A stretch of 64,000 nucleotides of DNA from Rhizomicrobium sp. (GTDB taxonomy: Bacteria > Pseudomonadota > Alphaproteobacteria > Micropepsales > Micropepsaceae). How positions within the stretch are numbered: the stretch's first letter is position 1; each line of letters starts with the position of its first letter. This document shows, piece by piece, positions 9,464 to 17,232 of the stretch. The stretch spans positions 1,402,756 to 1,466,755 of the forward strand of contig JBBCGJ010000001.1 of NCBI GenBank assembly GCA_037200985.1, given 5' to 3'. The notes beneath the pieces were generated by a model, which was not told the DNA's origin, ran no database searches, and saw only the letters and a list, made by a program, of their open reading frames with translations. The position numbers were made by a program, and so were the translations under genes.

Positions 9464-11092
9464 ATGCAATTCGCGTTCATCCCCGTGGCCGAGGCCGAGG
9501 GCGCCATTCTCGCGCATGGCGTGCGCGCGGGCGGCAGGCGCTTGCGGAAGGGGCGCGTCCTCGCCGCGACCGATCTTGCCGACATTGCCGCGGCCGGGAC
9601 CGCGACGGTCGCCATCGCCCGGCTCGAGCGCGGCGATATCGGCGAGGACGAAGCGGCGACGCGGATCGCGGCACGGATCGGCGGCGCCGGCGTGCGGACC
9701 GGCGCTGCCTTTACCGGCCGGGTGAACCTCTATGCCCTGAGCGACGGCCTCGCGGCGGTGGATGCTGCGGCGGTGGAGGCGCTCAACGCGATCGACGAGG
9801 CGGTGACGCTCGCCACCGTCGCGCCCTTCTCGCGGGTCGCCAAGGGCCAGATGGTGGCGACGGTCAAGATCATCCCCTTCGCCGCTCCGGGCGTGGCCGT
9901 CACCGCCGCCGAACGGCTCCTCGGGGCCGGCGGGGCGCCGGTGCGGGTTCATCCCTTCGCCGCCCACCGGGCTGCGCTGATCTCGACCATCCTGCCGGGC
10001 ACCGGGCCGTCCCTGCTCGACAGGAACCGGACCGCCATCGCCGAGCGGCTCGCGGCGCTCGGTTCGGCGCTGGTCTCGGAACATCGGGTGGCGCATGAGG
10101 TGGAGGCGCTGTCGGCCGCCATCGCTGCCGCGGCGGATGCCGACCCGATCCTGGTCTTCGGCGCCAGCGCCATCACCGACCGGCGCGACGTCATCCCGGC
10201 CGCGATCGAGGCCGCCGGGGGAACGGTCACCCATTTCGGGATGCCGGTGGACCCGGGCAACCTGCTGCTCCTCGGCAGCCTCGAGGGACGCACGGTGATC
10301 GGCCTGCCGAGCTGCGCGCGCTCGCCCAAGCTCAACGGCTTCGACTTCGTCCTGTGGCGGGTTCTGGCCGGGCAGCCGGTCGGCCGGCGCGAGCTGGCCG
10401 GGATGGGGGTCGGCGGCCTCCTGACCGAGATCCCGTCGCGGCCGCAGCCGCGCGACGAGACGCCCGCCGAGGTCCCGCGCCTGCCGAAAATCGCGGCCAT
10501 CGTGCTGGCGGCCGGGCTGTCGTCGCGCATGGGCTCCAACAAGCTTCTGGCAGAAGTGGACGGCAAGCCCTTGATCCGCCACGCGGTCGAGGCGGCGCTG
10601 AGCAGCGCCGCGGCATCCGTTGTGGTCGTGACCGGCAACGCCGGCGACGAGGTCCGCGAGGCGCTCTCCCCTCTCGCTCCCCTGTTCGTCGATAATCCCG
10701 ATTTTTCAAAGGGTTTGAGCGCCTCGCTCAAGTGCGGCCTGAGGGCGCTGCCGGACGATTGCGACGGCGCCATCATTCTTCTGGGCGACATGCCGTGCAC
10801 CTCTGCGGCGCTGATCGACAAGCTGATCGCGTCCTTCGATCCCTCGGAGGACCGCGCCATCTGCGTCGCGACGCGGCACGGCAAGCGGGGCAATCCGGTG
10901 CTGTGGGCGCGGCGGTTTTTCCCGGAAATGCTGGCGCTGGAGGGCGATGTTGGCGCCCGTCAACTCATCGGGCAGAACGCCGAACTGGTCTGCGAGGTCG
11001 AGGCCGGCGACGACGCGCCGCTCACCGATATCGATACGCCCGAGGCCCTTTCGGCCTATCGTGCCGCCAGAGAAGCCGTGAGCGTGAAATGA
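9464..11092 (+). CDS. mocA: Molybdopterin-binding domain / MocA-type cytidylyltransferase fusion
   Basis: A 542-residue fusion. The N-terminal part (about 1-330) resembles MoeA/MogA-type molybdopterin-binding domains, with FIPVAEAEGAILAHGVR, VKIIPFAAPG and ILVFGASAITDRRDVIPAAI. The C-terminal part (about 340-540) is a nucleotidyltransferase with VLAAGLSSRMGSNKLLAEVDG, LLGDMPCTS and an RHGKRGNPVLW block. That pattern is typical of MocA, which makes molybdopterin cytosine dinucleotide, the cofactor form used by CoxL/XDH-family enzymes. This fits the cox/xdhC genes 3 kb upstream. The 3' end overlaps the IscU-like gene by 4 bp (ATGA). Confidence 0.88.
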   Translation: MQFAFIPVAEAEGAILAHGVRAGGRRLRKGRVLAATDLADIAAAGTATVAIARLERGDIGEDEAATRIAARIGGAGVRTGAAFTGRVNLYALSDGLAAVDAAAVEALNAIDEAVTLATVAPFSRVAKGQMVATVKIIPFAAPGVAVTAAERLLGAGGAPVRVHPFAAHRAALISTILPGTGPSLLDRNRTAIAERLAALGSALVSEHRVAHEVEALSAAIAAAADADPILVFGASAITDRRDVIPAAIEAAGGTVTHFGMPVDPGNLLLLGSLEGRTVIGLPSCARSPKLNGFDFVLWRVLAGQPVGRRELAGMGVGGLLTEIPSRPQPRDETPAEVPRLPKIAAIVLAAGLSSRMGSNKLLAEVDGKPLIRHAVEAALSSAAASVVVVTGNAGDEVREALSPLAPLFVDNPDFSKGLSASLKCGLRALPDDCDGAIILLGDMPCTSAALIDKLIASFDPSEDRAICVATRHGKRGNPVLWARRFFPEMLALEGDVGARQLIGQNAELVCEVEAGDDAPLTDIDTPEALSAYRAAREAVSVK

Positions 11093-11526
11093 GCGACCCC
11101 CTCTACAAGCGCGAACTGCTCCGCCTCGCCGCGAACGCGACCGGCTCGGGCCGCCTGCCGGACCCCTGCGGCACCGGGACGGCCCACAACCCGACCTGCG
11201 GCGACAAGGTGGTGATGGATGTCGTCCTGGACGATGGCCGCATCCTGGCGCTGGCGCACCACACCATGGCCTGCGTGCTGACCCAGGCATCGGCGGCGGT
11301 CCTGGGCGCCTACGCCGCCGGCATGAGCCGGGACGAGGTCGAAACCTTGCATGCCGCGGTCAGCACCATGCTGGAGGGCGGCCCCACCCCGCACGCCCCG
11401 TTCGACTCCTATGCGGTGTTCGACGGCGTGGCCGATCACCCGGCCCGCCACAAATGCGTGCTCCTGCCGATCGAGGCGGCGCTGGCGGCATTCGACGTGT
11501 CAGAGGACGGCGAAGCGGCAGGCTAA
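11089..11526 (+). CDS. IscU/NifU-N-like iron-sulfur scaffold protein
   Basis: A 145-residue protein with the fold and ligand pattern of Fe-S cluster scaffolds. It has PTCGDKVVMDVVLDDGRI with the first Cys, HHTMACVLTQASAAVL with the second, and ARHKCVLLPIEA with the third, matching the IscU C-G-D, A-C and K-C positions. It is shorter and more divergent than housekeeping IscU. Co-transcribed with mocA, it could serve [2Fe-2S] assembly for CoxS-type subunits; that is inference from context. Its last 27 bp overlap the end of the convergent glucosidase gene. Confidence 0.82.
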   Translation: MSDPLYKRELLRLAANATGSGRLPDPCGTGTAHNPTCGDKVVMDVVLDDGRILALAHHTMACVLTQASAAVLGAYAAGMSRDEVETLHAAVSTMLEGGPTPHAPFDSYAVFDGVADHPARHKCVLLPIEAALAAFDVSEDGEAAG

Positions 11527-13101
11527 CGGACCGAGACGGAGGGTGTCGCCGCGGTCCAGCGTATTGCCGCAGCCGAGCCCGATCACCCTGCCCCGGCCGA
11601 CCAGCGGATGGGTGAACGCCGCGTCCTCGCGGCCGAGATTGAAGATGCACAGGACGCGCGCGTCCCCGTGCGCGCGCGTAAAGGCCAGGACGGGCTTTTC
11701 GGCATCCAGGAAGGCGAGCTCGCCGAGCCGGAGGGCGCCATGCTTCTTCCGCTCGTGCAGGAAGTGCCGGGCGAATTCCAGCGGCGAGTCGGCATTGCCG
11801 GCCTGTTCGGACACGGCCAGGGCCCGGTGCGCCGGACCCATCGGCAGCCAGGGCGTGCCGCCGGAGAAGCCGAGATTCTTCGCGCCCGCCTCCCAGGGCA
11901 TCGGCGTGCGGCAGCCGTCGCGGCCCTTGGCGATGGGATAGTAGAGGTCGCCGACCGGATCCTTGAGCTGGTCGCGGCGCAGATCGACTTCCGGCAGGCC
12001 CAGTTCCTCGCCCTGGTAGATCAGGGTCGTACCGCGCAGCGAACAGAGCAGCGCGAAAAGCAGCTTCGCGAGCGCCGGATCGCCGTCCGCGCCGCCGCCG
12101 AAGCGGGTTACGGTCCGGGTCACGTCGTGGTTGGAAAGCGAAACGCAGGGCCAATGGCGCGGAAATCGCGCCAGGTCCTCGAAGTATTTCCGGAAATAGG
12201 TCGGGGACAGCTTGCTCGCGATCAGGAGGCCGAACGTATAGCCGGCATGCAGTCCCTCGTCCGGGGCGAGATACGCACCCGAGCGCTCGAACTCTTCGGA
12301 GAATTCGCCGAAGACGAAGCGGTCGTCGAACGCGTCCACCGTACGGCGGATAACGTCGAGTTCACCGCGGTTCTCGAACAGGTTCGAGTCGTGCAGGTGA
12401 TGCTGCATGTTCGCCGCATGCGACCAGTTATAGGCCGTGCGTTCGGCCGGGAGCACGGGCGGATTGTCGGTCAGGGCGGCGTCGTGGAGATAGGCATTGG
12501 CGACATCGAGGCGGAAGCCGTCGACGCCGCGGCTCAGCCACAGCTCCAGCACGTCGAGCGCGGCGCGTTTCGCGGCCGGCTCGGTCCAGCTCAGCTTGGG
12601 CTGCTGGCGCAGGAATTTGTGGTGATAGTATTGCCGCCGCTCCGGCCGGTAGGCCCAGGCCGGCCCGCCGAACACCGCCAGCCAGTTGTTCGGCACCGTG
12701 CCGTCGTCCTTCGGATCGGCCCAGACGTACCAGTCCTTCTTGGGACCGGCGGCATCGAGGCTGGCCTGGAACCAGGCATGCTCGTCGGAGGTGTGGCAGA
12801 GCACCTCGTCCAGGATGATCTTGAGCCCGCGGTCGTGCGCCGCCTTCAGCAGCGCCTCGAACTCGGCCAGCGTGCCGTAATCGGGGTGCACGCCCTCATA
12901 GTCCGAAACGTCGTAGCCCCAGTCGCGGTTGGGCGAAGGATGGATCGGCGACAGCCAGATCGCATCGACGCCGAGGCCCTGGATGTAGTCGAGTTTCGAT
13001 TCGAGCCCGGCGAAATCGCCATGGCCGTCGCCATTGCCGTCGCAGAAGCTGCGGATATAGACTTGATAGACGACGGCGCCGCGCCACCAGGGGATATTCA
13101 C
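11500..13101 (-). CDS. GH13 alpha-glucosidase
   Basis: A 533-residue glycoside hydrolase family 13 enzyme that probably cleaves alpha-glucosidic bonds of short oligosaccharides. It opens WWRGAVVYQVYIRSFCDGNG, then GVDAIWLSPIHPSPNRDWGYD. The nucleophile motif is GVDGFRLDVANAY (Asp near residue 200), the acid/base Glu sits in VFGEFSEEF, and the transition-state Asp in SLSNHDVTRT. The GTG start at 13101 has GGAGGAAA four bases upstream, and that site lies inside one arm of a strong hairpin repeat. No signal peptide is seen, so it is probably cytoplasmic. Confidence 0.92.
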   Translation of the reverse strand: MNIPWWRGAVVYQVYIRSFCDGNGDGHGDFAGLESKLDYIQGLGVDAIWLSPIHPSPNRDWGYDVSDYEGVHPDYGTLAEFEALLKAAHDRGLKIILDEVLCHTSDEHAWFQASLDAAGPKKDWYVWADPKDDGTVPNNWLAVFGGPAWAYRPERRQYYHHKFLRQQPKLSWTEPAAKRAALDVLELWLSRGVDGFRLDVANAYLHDAALTDNPPVLPAERTAYNWSHAANMQHHLHDSNLFENRGELDVIRRTVDAFDDRFVFGEFSEEFERSGAYLAPDEGLHAGYTFGLLIASKLSPTYFRKYFEDLARFPRHWPCVSLSNHDVTRTVTRFGGGADGDPALAKLLFALLCSLRGTTLIYQGEELGLPEVDLRRDQLKDPVGDLYYPIAKGRDGCRTPMPWEAGAKNLGFSGGTPWLPMGPAHRALAVSEQAGNADSPLEFARHFLHERKKHGALRLGELAFLDAEKPVLAFTRAHGDARVLCIFNLGREDAAFTHPLVGRGRVIGLGCGNTLDRGDTLRLGPLACRFAVL

Positions 13102-13102
13102 G

Positions 13103-13230
13103 TTTCCTCCCCCGCTACGGCGGGGGAGGTGCTGAGCGAGCCCTTCGCGAGCGAAGCGGAGGGGGGCCGCCCAGTCGTGCCCCCTCCACCGCTTCGCGGT
13201 CCCCCTCCCCCGCTACGGCGGGGGAGGAAA
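13103..13230. repeat. Compound palindromic repeat with two CCTCCCCCGC hairpins
   Basis: Two hairpins, at 13103-13129 and 13204-13230, share the arms CCTCCCCCGC/GCGGGGGAGG around TACG. They enclose a stretch containing CTTCGCGAGCGAAG and ACCGCTTCGCGGT palindromes. The same hairpin occurs at 6175. The left hairpin contains the ribosome-binding site of the glucosidase gene. This looks like a dispersed intergenic repeat family of the genome. Confidence 0.75.
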
Positions 13231-13249
13231 GGGGTCGGCAACATTGCCC

Positions 13250-13852
13250 TTAAACCTCGCTCGCGCGGGCGACGACCTTGTGCACCAGGCCGTATTTCAC
13301 GGCATCTTCCGCGCCCATCCAGAAATTGCGCTCGGTGTCCTTGACCACGCGCTCATAGGGCTGGCCGGTCTCGGAGGCGATCTCGCGGATCAGGCGCTCG
13401 CGCATCTTGATGATCTCTTCCGCCTCGATCGAGATGTCCGACGCCTGGCCGCGCACGCCGCCCAGCGGCTGGTGCAGCAGGAAGCGGGTGAACGGCAGGC
13501 AGAAGCGGTTCTCCTTCTTGGCGCCCAGGAAGATGTGCGCGCCGGCGGATGCGACCCAGCCCGTGCCGATCATCTTCACGCGCGGTCCGACGAAGCGGAT
13601 CATGTCGTGGATCGTGTCGCCGGATTCGACATGGCCGCCCGGCGAGTTGACGATCACGCGGATGTCGCCGTCGCCTTCCGCCGCATAGGCGAGAAGCTGC
13701 GCGCTGACGCGCTCGGCCATCTTCATGTCGACTTCGCCGAAGATCAGCACCGTGCGCGACTTGAACAGCGCGTTCATCACCGGCGTCGACTGCGGGTCGG
13801 GCGCCTTCTTGTCGTTCTTTTCGTCTTCGTCTTCTTCGTCGAGGCGGCGCAA
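13250..13852 (-). CDS. clpP: ClpP-family protease subunit with altered triad
   Basis: A 200-residue ClpP-like serine peptidase subunit. It keeps IRVIVNSPGGHVESGDTIHD, the serine in GWVASAGAHIF (canonical ASMG replaced by ASAG), and the histidine in RFLLHQPLGG. The third position differs: canonical E-R-D-x-F is read here as DTERNFWMGAEDAV, so Asn appears to replace the catalytic Asp. The N-terminus has an acidic, lysine-rich extension. The TTG start at 13852 is preceded by AGGAG at suitable distance. It may be a secondary ClpP paralogue rather than the housekeeping enzyme, because no tig/clpX/lon neighbours are present. Confidence 0.87.
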   Translation of the reverse strand: MRRLDEEDEDEKNDKKAPDPQSTPVMNALFKSRTVLIFGEVDMKMAERVSAQLLAYAAEGDGDIRVIVNSPGGHVESGDTIHDMIRFVGPRVKMIGTGWVASAGAHIFLGAKKENRFCLPFTRFLLHQPLGGVRGQASDISIEAEEIIKMRERLIREIASETGQPYERVVKDTERNFWMGAEDAVKYGLVHKVVARASEV

Positions 13853-13988
13853 TTGAGCTACTCCTGAAACGGTGGGGGAATCCGGGGCGCATACTACCCC
13901 CTCGAAGGCCAGCGTCCACGTCCTTTCGCGGCGTTAACGGCGGCAAAAAGCCTTATTTTTCCAGAGGTTTTCGCAAGCGGAACCCTAG

Positions 13989-14747
13989 TCAAGCCGGCGG
14001 CAGGGCGGCCATCGCGGCGCTCAAGGTGGGGCCGATCTCGTCGTGCAAGACCAGATCGGCATAGGGGTCCTGGTCGGTCGCCTCCCGGTTCAGGATGGCG
14101 AGCCTGGCGCCGGCGCGCTTGGCGAGCAGCGGAAATCCGGCGGCCGGGTAAACGACCAGCGAGGAACCGAGCACCAGCATCAGGTCGCAGGCCAGCGTCG
14201 CGCGCCGCGCCAGATCCATCTCCTTCTCCGGCATGGCCTGGCCGAAGGAGATCGTCGCGGTCTTCACGATGCCGCCGCAGAAGGGACAGGTGGGCGGCTC
14301 GCCGGCGCGGTCGAAATGGGCCCGGATGTCGGCAATCTCCATCCGGGCGCCGCAGGTCAGGCATTTGGCATAGCGCGTATTGCCGTGCAGCTCGATCACG
14401 CGATCCTCCGGCACGCCGGAATCCTGGTGCAGATTGTCGATGTTCTGGGTGATGACATGGGTAACCTTGCCGCGCCGCACCAGCTCGGCGACGGCCGCGT
14501 GGCCGGCGTTCGGCTTCACCGCGTTCCAGGTCTCCTCCATCTCGAACCGGCGGCGCCAGCTCTCGCGCCGCGCCTCGGCCGAAGCGACGAATTCGTCGAA
14601 ATCGATCGGCATCATCTTGGTCCAGATGCCGCCGGGCGAGCGGAAATCCGGAATCCCCGATTCGGTCGAAATGCCCGCGCCGGTGAAAACCACGGCACGC
14701 CGCGCGGCGCCGAGCAGCGCCGCCAAATCGTCCGCACCCACGCTCAT
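13989..14747 (-). CDS. Sir2-family NAD-dependent protein deacylase
   Basis: A 252-residue sirtuin. The NAD-binding motifs are VVFTGAGISTESGIPDFRS (residues about 19-37), TQNIDNLHQDSG, and the catalytic His in VIELHGNTRYAKC. Zinc is bound by C-x2-C in CLTC and C-x2-C in CPFC. LMLVLGSSLVVYPAAGFP and LAILNREATDQDP complete the Rossmann fold. It resembles bacterial CobB-type enzymes that remove acyl groups from lysines, for example on acetyl-CoA synthetase. It stands alone; about 120 bp separate it from clpP downstream. Confidence 0.94.
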   Translation of the reverse strand: MSVGADDLAALLGAARRAVVFTGAGISTESGIPDFRSPGGIWTKMMPIDFDEFVASAEARRESWRRRFEMEETWNAVKPNAGHAAVAELVRRGKVTHVITQNIDNLHQDSGVPEDRVIELHGNTRYAKCLTCGARMEIADIRAHFDRAGEPPTCPFCGGIVKTATISFGQAMPEKEMDLARRATLACDLMLVLGSSLVVYPAAGFPLLAKRAGARLAILNREATDQDPYADLVLHDEIGPTLSAAMAALPPA

Positions 14748-14825
14748 TCCCGCACCCTTGTCCCTGCGCCGCTCATATAGGAGGGGGGGGGACGGTCTTC
14801 CAGCATTGACCGCGATCAGTCACGC

Positions 14826-15254
14826 CTAGTGCGTCGCGCCGGCGCAATCGGCCTTGAGCCATTTGCCCTCGATGGCGCTGTTCATGGTCATGCCGCTCAT
14901 CGCCATGGAGAACTGCGCCTTGTAGTGGGTGTCGCTGTCATAGGTCGTGCTGAAATGCCCGGTGCCTTCCATCTGGCCGTGACAGACCATGTCGGCGCTG
15001 ACCGTTTGGCCGTCGTGACGGACATTCTGCATCTTGCAGGACGGGTTCTCGGAGGGCGGCGGCGCGTCGGAGTTCACCTGCTCGGCCGTCATGCAGAACG
15101 TGGCCGAATGGGTCTGTGGCGCCATATTGGCCATCCCGGGCATGTCCATCGTCACGGTGCTGGTGGTGGACCACAGTCCCACCTTTCCGTGACCTGCCAG
15201 CGCGGCGGACGGAACCAGGATGGCCGCCCCGATCCACGCGAAGTGCCTGCGCAT
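14826..15254 (-). CDS. DUF3617 family secreted protein
   Basis: A 142-residue exported protein. The ATG at 15254 follows GGGAGGATTCGGCA, a good ribosome-binding site. A signal peptide ends near PSAALA. The mature part has the DUF3617 pattern: GLWSTTSTV near the start, a methionine-rich MDMPGMANM stretch, a pair FCMTAEQV...CKMQNV, then VCHGQMEGTGHFSTTYDSDTHY and a final KWLKADC. Four Cys suggest disulfides. Function is unknown; the methionine-rich segment could bind metal, but that is speculation. Confidence 0.82.
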   Translation of the reverse strand: MRRHFAWIGAAILVPSAALAGHGKVGLWSTTSTVTMDMPGMANMAPQTHSATFCMTAEQVNSDAPPPSENPSCKMQNVRHDGQTVSADMVCHGQMEGTGHFSTTYDSDTHYKAQFSMAMSGMTMNSAIEGKWLKADCAGATH

Positions 15255-15395
15255 TGCCGAATCCTCCCCAGAATCGCCGCGCGATTGTGCCACGGCCACG
15301 CCGTCCGCCGGAAGCGCGAAGGCGGCCAAGCCGATTCCATTTACGCGTGCATGGCCACCGAAGCATGGAAACGGTCGGCATGCTCGCTTTGGCCG

Positions 15396-16118
15396 TCACG
15401 GCGTGGCCCTCGCCAGGAACTGGCGGGCGTCGGCCGCCGATCGGACCGGCGCTTCCAATTGAACGAAATGGCCAGGCCCACGATAAACAACGATTTTCGG
15501 GTCTTGAAGGGCGTGTGCATAGTAACCCGCTCCCGCCGTCCGGTATGACGGATCGTCGGCGCCCCAGAGAATGAGAACCGGCATCTTGAGCGTCCCGATA
15601 TGCCGTTCGATGGATTTGTCGTATTTCGCGGCCAGGAACATCCGCAAGGCACGCCGCTCGCGCTGCATCCGCGAAAAATCAAGGCGCCGGTCGATCATCC
15701 GGTCCGCCAATACCGCCTTGTTCGCGACGGCGGCGTTCAAGCCTCGCAAAATCGTCCGCCTCGGCATAAGCCAAGCCTTTGTCCGATCGGCAAAGGCCGC
15801 CGCCGTGTCGAAGACAGACATCGGCCGATCGTTCGTTTCGGACGGGCCGACGACGTCCACCGGAATCAATTTCGTTACACGCGCGGGGTTGCTCTCGGCA
15901 AATCGCACCGCAACGGCGCCGCCCAAGGAATTCCTGGCTATGGCGAACCGGCTTGTCCCCAGCTTGTCCATGAAGCAGCCCACAAAGGACGCCATGCCGC
16001 CAATCGAATAGTCGCCGTTCAAGGCGGTCGGTCCCGTCAGTCCATGGCCGGACAGGCGCCTACGGCGCAGGGATACGCGACCGCCCGCCAAGCCGCCGCC
16101 GCGCTCCGGGACCCGCAA
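15396..16118 (-). pseudogene. 5'-degraded alpha/beta hydrolase
   Basis: The readable part has the nucleophile elbow ARNSLGGAVAVRFAE, the acid position in LILWGADDPSYR and the catalytic His in GPGHFVQLEAP, so it derives from an alpha/beta hydrolase. The N-terminal third is not convincing: the first 30 residues are arginine/glycine-rich. The expected region before the SGHGLTGP motif is better matched in another frame around 16040-16140 (a SAAAAWRAVAYP-like stretch). The usual HG oxyanion motif is not seen in frame. I read this as a frameshifted, 5'-truncated gene; a sequencing error would be the alternative. Confidence 0.6.
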
Positions 16119-16167
16119 GCCGCGATCGTACTCGTCTTGGGAGGCTGACGCCGGCCGCGATTGCTCG

Positions 16168-16707
16168 CTAAGCGGCCGCGGCCTTGCTTGTATCGATCAT
16201 CGCCTGCACCAGGGGATGGAAGTGGCCGCGATAGCGCTTCTGCACCTCGCCGAGCCTCCAGTCGTTCTCGGTCAGGCGGACGCGGCAGATCGGGGAGCCG
16301 CAGGTGCAGTCCTCGGCATCGACCGTGTATTCGGACTCGTCGAAGTTCCAGGTGCCCTGGTCGAGCGTGATCTCCTCGCCCGTCGCGATGTCGCGTTTCG
16401 CCACCAGCACGACCTCGTCGGCCAGCCAGCTATTGGCGTCGCAGGAATGGTTGAGATTCTCGTCCAGGCTGGGCGCCGTGTCGCTTTCCGGCAGCGCCAG
16501 ATAGGCATCTTCGCCGACCGCCCAGATCGAGCGCACGCGATAGGGGCCGTCGTCGGCTTCCGCCCGCGAGATCAGCGCGCCGCCGAATTCCATCAGCCGC
16601 TCGCCCTTCTTGAAGGGCTGCGCCGCGAACACGCCGTCATAGTGGATTTTCGACTCGCCATGGACCAGCTTGGGACTGACCCAGGTGCGGGAGAGATAGG
16701 TTTTCAT
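16168..16707 (-). CDS. SET domain protein
   Basis: A 179-residue compact SET-domain protein, presumably a lysine methyltransferase. It has GVFAAQPFKKGERLMEFGG at the start of the domain, the cofactor and active-site motif LNHSCDANSWL (near residue 90), and the conserved GEEITLDQG tyrosine-region. The post-SET cysteines are CTCGSPICR, forming a zinc site with the Cys of NHSC. The start at 16707 (MKTYLSRTW) fits the domain; the ATG at 16767 would add 20 residues. Such short SET proteins occur in various bacteria; the substrate is unknown. Confidence 0.88.
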   Translation of the reverse strand: MKTYLSRTWVSPKLVHGESKIHYDGVFAAQPFKKGERLMEFGGALISRAEADDGPYRVRSIWAVGEDAYLALPESDTAPSLDENLNHSCDANSWLADEVVLVAKRDIATGEEITLDQGTWNFDESEYTVDAEDCTCGSPICRVRLTENDWRLGEVQKRYRGHFHPLVQAMIDTSKAAAA

Positions 16708-16812
16708 GCGGGCCGTGCGACTCAGGAATCCCGCGGAGATGATAATCGGAGGCGGCGTTCCTGCCACGCCTTGTCAGGACGAGACGCGCAGAGTGCTCCG
16801 AAGGAGTGCGCT

Positions 16813-17232
16813 ATGTTCCCCACGATCCTCGACTGCTTCGACGCGCCGCCCTGCGCCAGACATCTATCGCTCGACATCCTGGACGCGCGGCCGATCGACG
16901 GCTGGGTGCGCGTCCGCTTCGAGGCCCGCCCCGAATTCGCCAACGGCGCGGGCAATGTACAGGGCGGCTTTCTGACCGCCATGCTGGACGACACGATGGG
17001 CCCGGCCGTCCTCCTCATGACGGACGCCAAATTCCATCCGGTCACCATCGCGCTGACCGTGAACTTCCTCGGCCCCGCCAGGACCGGCCCGCTGATCGGC
17101 GAGGCCCAGGTGATTCAGCTCGGCAAGACGATTGCCTTCGTGGAGGCATGCCTGGGCGACGAGAGCGGCCGCGCCGTCGCGCGCGCCAGCGCGAGCGTCA
17201 AGCTCGTGCCATTCGAGAAGACCCGGCCTTAG
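16813..17232 (+). CDS. PaaI-like hotdog-fold thioesterase
   Basis: A 139-residue hotdog-fold acyl-CoA thioesterase. The core helix motif GNVQGGFLTAMLDDTMGPAV (about residues 48-67) matches the H/N-G-G-x-x-x-x-L-x-D pattern of PaaI-like enzymes, with Asn-Val-Gln in place of the usual H-G. The strands TIALTVNFLGPA and IAFVEACLGDESG follow. AAGGAG is spaced 8 bases before the ATG. The stop overlaps the convergent recJ gene by 4 bp. Substrate is unknown. Confidence 0.87.
   Translation: MFPTILDCFDAPPCARHLSLDILDARPIDGWVRVRFEARPEFANGAGNVQGGFLTAMLDDTMGPAVLLMTDAKFHPVTIALTVNFLGPARTGPLIGEAQVIQLGKTIAFVEACLGDESGRAVARASASVKLVPFEKTRP

Noticed and set aside
8012..10582. 856-residue minus-strand open frame across the kinase and mocA genes
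   Set aside because: Opposite to three well-supported genes and of shadow composition (Arg/Gly/Asp-rich).
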